DNA of 64,000 nucleotides. Source: Callorhinus ursinus (taxonomy: Eukaryota; Chordata; Mammalia; Carnivora; Otariidae). Below the pieces are notes generated by a model. That model made no database searches. It was not told where the DNA came from and saw only the letters and a program-made list of their open reading frames with translations. The position numbers and the translations under genes are program-made. The stretch spans positions 2,826,800 to 2,890,799 of the forward strand of contig NW_020312775.1 in assembly GCF_003265705.1 (NCBI RefSeq), read 5' to 3'. This document shows positions 56,195 through 64,000 of this stretch, one piece after another (the first letter of the stretch is position 1; every line of letters starts with the position of its first letter).

Positions 56195-57155
56195 AAATAC
56201 ATATCTATAAATAATTCCTATGAATATAAATGGACTAAAAACTTCAAACAACAGACAGGGTGTCTGAGTAGATTGAAAAATAAATTTATATGCTGCTTAC
56301 AAGAGACTCATTTTAGACCTAAATACACCTGAAGATTGAAAGTGAGGGGATGGAGAAACATTTATCACACAAATGGATGTCAAAAGTAATCTGGAATAGC
56401 AATATTTGTATTGGACAAACCAGACGTGAAAACAAAGACTGTAATAAGAAATGAAGAAGGTCACTATATCATAATAAAGGGGACAATTCAACAAGAAGAT
56501 TTAACAATTGTAAATATTTGTGCACCCAAAATAGGTGTACCCAAATATATAAAACAATAACAAAAATAAGGGAAATCATTGATAATAATACAATGATAGT
56601 AGGGGACTTTAACATCCCACTTACATCAATGGACAGATGATCTAAACAGAACATAAATAAGCAAACAATGGATTTGAATGACACTGGACCAGACGGACTT
56701 AGATATATTCAGAACATTCCATCCTAAAACAGAAGAATACACATTCTTCTTAAATGCACAAAGAAAATTCTCCAGAATAGATCACATATTAGGTCAAAAA
56801 TCAGGCCTCAACAAATACAAAATGACTGAAATAATACCAGGCACCTTTTCTGACCACAACACTATGAAACTAGTAGTCAACCACAGGAAAAAATGTGGAA
56901 AGACCATAAATAGATGGAGGTTAAACAACATACTACTACACATGAATGGGTCAACCAGGAAATCAAAGAAGAAATAGAAAAATACATGGAGATAAATGAA
57001 AATGAAGACACAATGGTCCAAAACCTTTCATATGCAACAAAAGTGGTCTTAAGAGGGAAATATAGAGCAACAAAGGCCTACCTCAAGAAGCAAGAGAAAT
57101 ATTAAATAAACAACCTAATTTACACCTAAAGGAGATAGAAAAAGAACAAGAAATG
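56195..57155 (+). pseudogene. L1 ORF2 relic, endonuclease part
   Basis: Endonuclease homology in broken frames: AATATAAATGGACTAAA (LNxNGL, near 56223), GGGGACTTTAACATCCC (GDFN, near 56601), SRIDHILGQKSGLNKYK (56774-56824) and TFSDHNTM (near 56845). The longest open pieces are 56678-56977 and 56914-57105. The relic ends at the internal deletion near 57155; the reverse transcriptase motifs are absent. Confidence 0.88.
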
Positions 57156-57724
57156 AAGCACTACACATTTAATGCAATCCCTATCAAAATATCACCAGCA
57201 TTTTTCACACACTTAGAATAAATAATGCTAAAATTTGTATGGAACCACAAAAGACCTCAAATAGTGAAATGATCTTGAAAAAGCAAAGCAAAGCTGGAGG
57301 CATCACAATTCCGGACTTCAAGTTGTATTACAAACCTGTAGTGATCAAAACAGCATGGTACCAATAAAAAAAAAAAAAACAGTACTAACACAAAAACAGA
57401 CAAAAAATCAATAGAACAGAATAGAAAACCCAGAAATGAACCCACAACTCTTTGGCAAATTAATCTTTGACAAAGCATGAAAGAATATGCAATGTGAAAA
57501 AGACAGTCTCTTCAACAAATGGTGTTGGGAAAATTGGACAGAGGCCATGAAAAAGAATGAAACTGGACCTCTGAGACCATACATAAAAATTCAAAAATGG
57601 ATTCAATTTAAAATGGATTAAAGACCTAAATGTGAATCTTGAAACCATAAAAATTCTAGAAATAAATATAGGCAGTCATTTCTTTGACATTAGCTGTAGC
57701 AACTTCTTTCTATATATGTTTCTT

Positions 57725-57917
57725 TTTTAAAAAAAGATTTTATTTATTTATTTGAGAGAGAGAATGAGAGATAGAGAGCACGAGAGGGAAGAGGGTCAGA
57801 GGGAGAAGCAGACTCCCTGCTGAGCAGGGAGCCCGATCTGGGACTCGATCCCGGGACTCCAGGATCATGACCTGAGCCGAAGGCATTCGCTTAACCAACT
57901 GAGCCACCCAGGTGCCC
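57725..57917 (-). mobile_element. CAN-SINE inserted in L1 ORF2
   Basis: Young antisense copy with perfect 16-bp duplication TCTATATATGTTTCTT at 57709-57724 and 57918-57933. Confidence 0.97.
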
Positions 57918-58631
57918 TCTATATATGTTTCTTGAGGCAAGAGAAACAAAAGCAAAAATAAACTGTTGGGACTGTATTAAAATAAAAAGCTTCTGTACAA
58001 TGAAGGAAACATTCAACAAAACTAAAAGGCAACCTATGGAATGAGAGAAGATATTTGCAAATGACATACCTAATAAAGGATTAGTATCCAAAATATATAA
58101 AGAACTTATCAAACTCAACACCCAAAACACAAATAATCCAATTAAAAATGGGCAGAAGACATGAACAGACCTTTCTCCAAAGATATCCAGATGGCCAACA
58201 GATATGTGAAAATATGCTCATCACTTATCATCAGGGAAATAAGTATGAAAACTACAATGAGATATCACCTAACATCTGTCAGAATGGCTGAAATTAACAC
58301 AAGAAACAAGAGGTGTTGACAAGGATGTGGAGAAAAGAGAACCCCCCTGCATTGTTGTTTGGAATGTAGTCTGGTGAAGCAACTCTGGAAAACAGTATAG
58401 AGGTTCTTCAAAAAGTTAAGAATAGAACTACCCTATGATTCAGCAATTGTACTACTACGCATTTACCTAAAGGATACAAAAATACTGATTCAAAGGGACA
58501 CATGTAACCCAGTGTTTATAGCAGTATTATGTACAATAGCCAAGATATGGAAGCAGCCCAAGTGTCCACCAATTTATGAATAGATACAGAAGATACACAC
58601 CAAGATATATATATATAATGGAATGGAATAT

Positions 58632-58632
58632 G

Positions 58633-58682
<50 letters not shown>
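58632..58682. repeat. (TG)n(TA)n microsatellite inside L1 ORF2 tail
   Basis: About 8 TG units followed by about 17 TA units, immediately before ATAATGGAATATTACTCAGC. The phrase ATGGAAT also occurs upstream of the repeat (58618-58628), as if the anchor had been duplicated. Same homologous site as the repeats at 6485, 39083 and 43390. Confidence 0.97.
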
Positions 58683-58685
<3 letters not shown>

Positions 58686-59107
58686 GGAATATTACTCAGC
58701 CATGAAAAGATGGAAATCTTGCCATTGGCAATGACATGGATGGAGCTAGAGAATATTATCTTAAGTGAAATAGAGAAAGACAAATACCGTATAATTTCAC
58801 TCATATGCATCATTTAAGAAATAAAACACATGAGCAAAAAGAAAAAGAGAGACAGAGAGAAACCAAGAAATAGACTCTCAACTATAGAGAACAAACTGAT
58901 GGATACCGGAGGGGAGGTGGGTGGTGTGATGGGTGAACCAGGTGATAGAAATTAAGTAGTGCTTAATTTGTGATGTGCTTGTTGTGATGAGCACTGGCTG
59001 TTGTATGGAAGTTTTGAATCACTATATTGTACATCTGAAACTAATGTTACACTGTATGATAACTAATTGGAATTAAAATCTTTAAAAAAGAAAAAAAAAT
59101 ATTGGCT

Positions 59108-62100
59108 CTACATTAAGCTTTCTTTATCTTATTAGCTGCATCATGTCTTAGTTACAATATATTAATTCTAAGAATGAGACAGAAGGTACAATGGGGAATA
59201 TTTGGCTCAGCTATTCAGGTATAGGCTTAGCTATCAGCGTGTTTGTTGGTGGCTGTTTCTGTTTACTGAAAAAGAAAATTATGGTGCTGTCTAGGATATA
59301 TTTTTACCTTACTTGAGGTGCATTAACTGCTGGTTTATATCCTAAGAAATGCAGGGATGTTGTTTTTTTTAATTTTCTGTTCATTTGAATTTGTAGTGGA
59401 TTCTTATTAAATCGTCATACTTGCTACCAACACCACCACCACCACTATCAGCAAAAGCTGCCTCAGTAGCACCCCTGGCTATTTTTGGATATACATAAGA
59501 GGCATGAACTATCATATAGGCCAGCATAGTAACTTGGTCCAGCAAGACAAAATCATTTGAGAGCATGGAATTGGGCTCTTTGAGAAATATCTAATTCTGC
59601 TTGTGTCACTGCTACTATGATCTATATACAATGGCTATCTTCATAATCTGTGACCTCAATTTTCACCTGATCTTATGTATTATTCAATAAGTGTATATTC
59701 AATAGTTTTGTAGTTATTTCATTGCTCTACAAAATGATGATTTAAATGTTAAAAGCTTTTTTTTATTTTGATGAGATGGAAAGCTTTGGAATCAGACACA
59801 GAAGTATCTTTTAGAGCAACTAAAAATCCTTTGTATTTTGAATGTTAAATTATGGGATTTTCTAAGAAAGTGATGAATTGAACAAAATGAAAATCATACA
59901 TATGTTGTCATACATATTACATGTCATATATGTCATCAGTTAGAAAACTGGCCATTATCTTCTTAAATAAATTAAGTTTTTTCTTTTTATTTGTTCTTTT
60001 CTGGCACTGCCACATTATTGAGCCTCATGTTCGACTATCTGACCAGTTTCTGGTTAAAACACAATTCAGTCATATTAATGACTCTAGATAGATTTTCTTT
60101 GATACCTAAGGTTGCTAAAAATACTAGAATGACTGATTTCATTTTTTTCCTCATGGGCATGGCTTAAGAATAACACCGAAAATATATTTGTATATGTATA
60201 TAAATGGTGATATTGAAGTGATTAAATATTGTCTGGAATTTATGGTCAATTCAGTCCATCAACTATTACAACAAAATTTTCCACTAGATGAATGATTGCT
60301 TGACAGAGCTGATGAATCAATCAGTAATTTGATGTAAGATTAGCATCAACAAAAACAGGTGACATAAACAGATCCTGGAATGGCTATGCAATTTTAAAAT
60401 CAGAAATACAATTTGCCATTTGATTGCTCTTGGTTTTTGTTGCTTTTGTTTTGTTGATAACTACTCTTTATCATGAAGACAATGAAGATGTGACTGAATT
60501 AAATTACCCATTGTCCTTTTCAGAAACTGAATAGATAAAATTTTTTTAGAGATCTTTACAGAAATACTAAATTGGAGTATTTGCAAAAATTCTAATCTAC
60601 AAAACCTGGAATATGTAAATTGATGTCATCTGGTATCCTATACAAAGCTGAGGCAATATCCCTTTTGATTTTCCTGATGGTTTGATAGGCTTTTATCAAA
60701 GACATCCACATATGCTGCTAACCACTGTGTTAGATACTAACAGCACAAATTATCACATGTCCAGCTGCTCAACACTTGAAAGAAATGGGTGAGATGAAAA
60801 GACAATTAGAGAGATGGACTAAGAAAACTGGATCCTCACTGAGACTATGGTTATTAGGGAAGAATATAGGATTTTTTTCTTATTGATCCAGTCAGTTTGA
60901 TCATTGAAATTAATCACCAGTTTGAAAACACGATCATTACATTGGACTAAGAAAATTGTATCTTTACTGAGACTGTCTATAGGGCAAAATATAATTTTGC
61001 TCTATATATCTGGTTGATTTGACTAATGTATGCATCTAAGGTAGATAATAGAGTCCCTTGGTCCCAAATCCAAATTATTTTACCTGACTTTCTTCATTGG
61101 TTAATATTCAACTGTCTATTCCATTTCATGTTTTTATAGACAGGCCATATATTTTTAACCTAAATATCAACATATCCATAGTTGAACATAATTGTACGTA
61201 GGTAGTATAGTTATTTTTGCAGTTTTATTACCTGCATTAGCTCACCACATGAGTGATTTAGTTTGTTGCACAATTAAAATAATAATTCAGTAATCAGTCA
61301 TATTTTGCCTCTTCCTCTCTTACCCCATGAGCGCCCTAAAAACCTCCCACAAAAATGAGACTTTCTTCTATTTGATTTTGAGAAAACATATGTTGATTTA
61401 TGAGAAAGAGAGTGACAGAGAGGCAAATTTGGTTTAATGCACCAAAGGAATTACATAAGATTTTAGTATCATTAACAGAAGTTCGTCAACTTACTGTGAT
61501 GTAATAATTTCAAAGTATTCTGAAATTACTTCTACAGGATAAAAAACTGATTTGGCTTTTTTTACCTTATTTCCTTCCTTCCTTTCCTCCTTTTCCCCCT
61601 TCCTCTGTTCTTTCTTTCCCACCAAGTCAGACCATAGAATACGTAATTTGATTTGTTATACTATTTAAGATGGCTTTCATTTTTTCCCATTATATGACTA
61701 TATATAGTTGCTTATAAACCATTTTTATGTTGATATGCTATGATGTATAAAATAAGAATTTTAAATACCAACTTCCATTCTTGATTTCTGTAATACTTTA
61801 ATGGGTTTGATGGGGGGGCAGTTCAGATCAAAGAGAAAAGATGGTAGGCATTCAGACCAGCATTCACCTTCGCACCAGCCAATTTTAAAAAGAAGAGAGG
61901 AACCAGACATTGAAGTTTAATATTCAACTGTGCCACCAGTATGGTTTGAAATAGAAAAGATTTATTGAAGTAGATAAAACCACCTCTTCAACTACACCAA
62001 ACTTTTAATTGACTTCTTTAATTGTGCCCAAAGGGTGTGCAATGATGGGTGCCTTTTATAAACTCCAAAAAATAAATATATAAACCAATATAATTGATGG

Positions 62101-64000
62101 ATGTAATTATCACTGATCAACTAATTTTAATCTATTATGTTTTTATCTGTCCTAGCTGATTAAAGCAAGCATTAGAAACTGCCTCTCTGGAAGTTACATG
62201 ATTTTCCCTAACAAGATATAAAACTATTAGTTTCATGCTTCACCCCTCCATGTATTCTTCTCTACTTGAGGAAGTATAACAACTTGTAAAAGGACACACA
62301 GCAAATTGTTTATTAACAGTCACAGTTCATAGTGTGACACTGTAGGAACAAGCTTGACACACAACTGCTGCACAGGGAATGCTCAGAGCCCTACAACACA
62401 GAGGAAATGGCTAAAACCTTCTCTAAGGGCAATCAAAAATATTATCAACACTAGATGAGAAATTGTCTCTTCACTGACTAAGCCCCAGTGCTGAAAAGGC
62501 CTAAATGTGTACGGCTACATCAGCAGCATTGAGGAAAGAAAGTATAAACCCTAACTGTCCTCAGAAGTTTGGGTCCTGCCTTTTAGCTATAGTGCACAGT
62601 TTTAATGACAACACTCTCATTAGCTCAGCCTTATTGGACTATTTCAAACATTTATCATCTTATGTGGCTAAAAGCATAGCTCATGCAAAATTAGTGGAGG
62701 AAGGAATGAGGAGGATTAAAAAGGTCTTGCTGCTTAAGGGAGTAAAAAGCAAGTTGTCCTGAGCTCTTCATCTAGTCCTCTACATTTATTAAGGGCAAAA
62801 CCATTTATCTTTCTACTCATAAATGAAACAGATACAGTATCTCTCCCTGGGGCACAAGAGCCACTGAGGGAAGCTGGATTAGGCCTGGAGAACTGATGCA
62901 ACCTAGTGCAGTATGTTACTTCATGGAGCAATAAGTTAGCAACACAATTTGATTCCAAGTATTTTTTAAAGTTTTGTTATATCTGCAGAGAGGGAAACTA
63001 AACTAAACAAAAAGATTGCCATTGCTAGTTCTGTGTTGTCTGAGCTATAAGCATTGTGTCAAGATTTTCACAAATGGACAATGTAAGCACAGGTGACATG
63101 GTTGCAAGCTTGCTTTGGGGAGGGGATACTTGTGAAGGAAACAAGAAATTACAGGGCTGGAGAGAAACAATATTTGGTATGTAGAAATGTATTCTTTTTA
63201 TTCAGATGACAATTAGGATCTAACTTCTTGCCATTTTAGTGGTTGCTACCATTTTTCATTTGTAGGATAGTTCAGTCCTGTATTCCAAGCAGAAAGTGTA
63301 TTGTTCAGCTTGGCCTGTGGTGGCTAGAACACACCAATTTGTCCTAGTACAGTTTTAATTTCAGGATTGATATGTTGGTTTTGCAACTGACTATCAGAAT
63401 AATACATACACATAGTATTAAAAATAAGTGTGTGGTGGTTTTATTAATGTACTCTTAAAAAATAATGAAACCTTCAGATCTCCTCTAATGAATTCTGATG
63501 AAGTGAAATGCTTAAGAAAAATGTTTTTGTGCATATTTACTCCTCACTTAAGAAAAAAAAAATCATCCCAAAGAAGCAAAATCTCCAACAAGAATTTGGA
63601 GTCCTTCTGTGAATTAATACTCTTATCCCCATATATTGAGTCACTATGGAAGAAATAACAATTTCAGATTTCTACTTGTTTTTGGAGTTCAGGATAATAT
63701 TTTCTCTGTTTGCTTTTTAAAATTCTTTGTCTCCTACTTTACACTATCCTACTGATTGGCACCATGCATATATTTAGAATGTCTTTCTGAATGTAGCTTG
63801 CTAATGTTAAGAGCACATAGCCACTGTGCTTTAGTACTGCTAAGATACTGCAGATGTGACACACTGTACGTTCATAAGAAAACATGCTTATAATTATTTC
63901 ATTTAAATTAATATCAAGAATGTTGAGACATATAAGAAAAGTCTGTTTTTATTCTTTATTATATCAGTCATTTTTGCAGAGCAACCATATCCATAAATTG
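59108..64000. other. Repeat-poor unassigned DNA
   Basis: Almost 4.9 kb without any SINE or L1 that I can detect, in sharp contrast to the rest. Notable items: a short coding-like antisense stretch at 59384-59566, a diverged 128-bp tandem duplication at 60813-61023, and a less AT-rich patch at 62290-62960. The 85-residue frame at 62505-62762 has no recognised domain. I see no splice-flanked exon set, CpG island or RNA gene. Confidence 0.5.
59384..59566 (-). pseudogene. Possible coding relic, unrecognised
   Basis: A 61-residue antisense frame from 59566 whose start (MLSNDFVLLDQVTMLAYMIV) and end (FADSGGGGVGSKYDDLIRI) look more protein-like than neighbouring chance frames. Upstream in another frame, near 59618-59567, AVTQAELDISQRAQFHALK also reads smoothly, hinting at a frameshift between them. 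A glycine run comes from a GGT repeat. An A-rich stretch follows the stop. I do not recognise the protein; chance remains possible. Confidence 0.25.

Larger units (their letters stand above)
53900..59090 (+). mobile_element. LINE-1, full-length ends, internal deletion
   Basis: Complete-looking insertion: A-rich 17-bp duplication with two mismatches (53883-53899 and 59091-59107, ...ATTGACT / ...ATTGGCT), 5' UTR from 53900, ORF1 relic, ORF2, 3' UTR and A-rich tail at about 59085. Near 57155 ORF2 jumps from the endonuclease-RT linker (AAAGAACAAGAAATGAAG) to a late-ORF2 region (CATTTAATGCAATCCCTATC), so the reverse transcriptase core is missing. Nested: SINEs 55841-56045 and 57725-57917 and a TG/TA microsatellite. 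Confidence 0.93.

Noticed and set aside
62505..62762. 85-residue plus-strand frame in repeat-poor DNA
   Set aside because: No recognisable domain, no splice or start context that stands out, and length within chance for this much DNA; kept only as part of the unassigned region.

Overview
This window is non-coding, repeat-dense nuclear DNA from a carnivoran mammal. The evidence is about 23 copies of the tRNA-Lys-derived CAN-SINE (head GCGCCTGGGTGGCTCAG, CT-rich middle, AATAAA-type tail), which is restricted to Carnivora, and many LINE-1 copies with carnivore-type 3' UTRs. Many SINEs carry the sub-sequence CTCCCACTCCCCCTGCTTG, which I associate from memory with arctoid caniforms (bears, seals, mustelids); the exact species is not determined. 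I see no intact cellular gene, no functional RNA gene, and nothing bacterial, plasmid-like or phage-like. The longer open frames are pieces of LINE-1 ORF1 or ORF2; most short ones are chance or antisense frames.

Layout. 1-1771: minus-strand L1 with almost open ORF2. 2043-5900: SINEs, a minus-strand L1 3' end, an old plus-strand L1M and an L2 relic. 5925-11340: plus-strand L1 (5' UTR, ORF1 relic, ORF2 relic) carrying three later insertions, joined to an older L1M 3' end. 11726-15267: mostly unassigned DNA with an L2 3' end and microsatellites. 15268-18047: long minus-strand L1. 18085-25378: older, quieter DNA with an MLT1-like LTR, a 387-bp LTR, an L1M 3' end and SINEs. 25379-26958: 5'-inverted L1. 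26960-31125: L1M pieces, an L1 scrap, a SINE, L2 and a plus-strand L1 3' half. 32380-36170: old L1M riddled with SINEs. 36655-46190: L1s nested in L1s, including a second likely 5'-inverted L1. 46195-51258: L2 and MIR relics around a SINE cluster. 51588-52750: L1 3' half. 53900-59090: nearly full-length L1 with flanking duplications but an internal deletion through the reverse transcriptase. 59108-64000: repeat-poor, unassigned.

How the parts relate. L1 supplies the endonuclease and reverse transcriptase in trans; the SINEs have the target-site duplications (TSDs) and A-rich tails of L1-mediated insertion. No L1 here looks able to act now: each has a truncation, frameshift, stop or deletion.

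I found no new multi-gene system. The most interesting signals concern mechanism: a chimeric L1 3' end in which one L1 3' UTR is fused to another and was copied as a unit; recurrent microsatellite birth at one homologous codon stretch of L1 ORF2; two SINE pairs stacked on one target site with three TSD copies; three very short templated insertions; and two 5' inversions. Repeat family names come from recall of consensus sequences, so sub-family labels are provisional.
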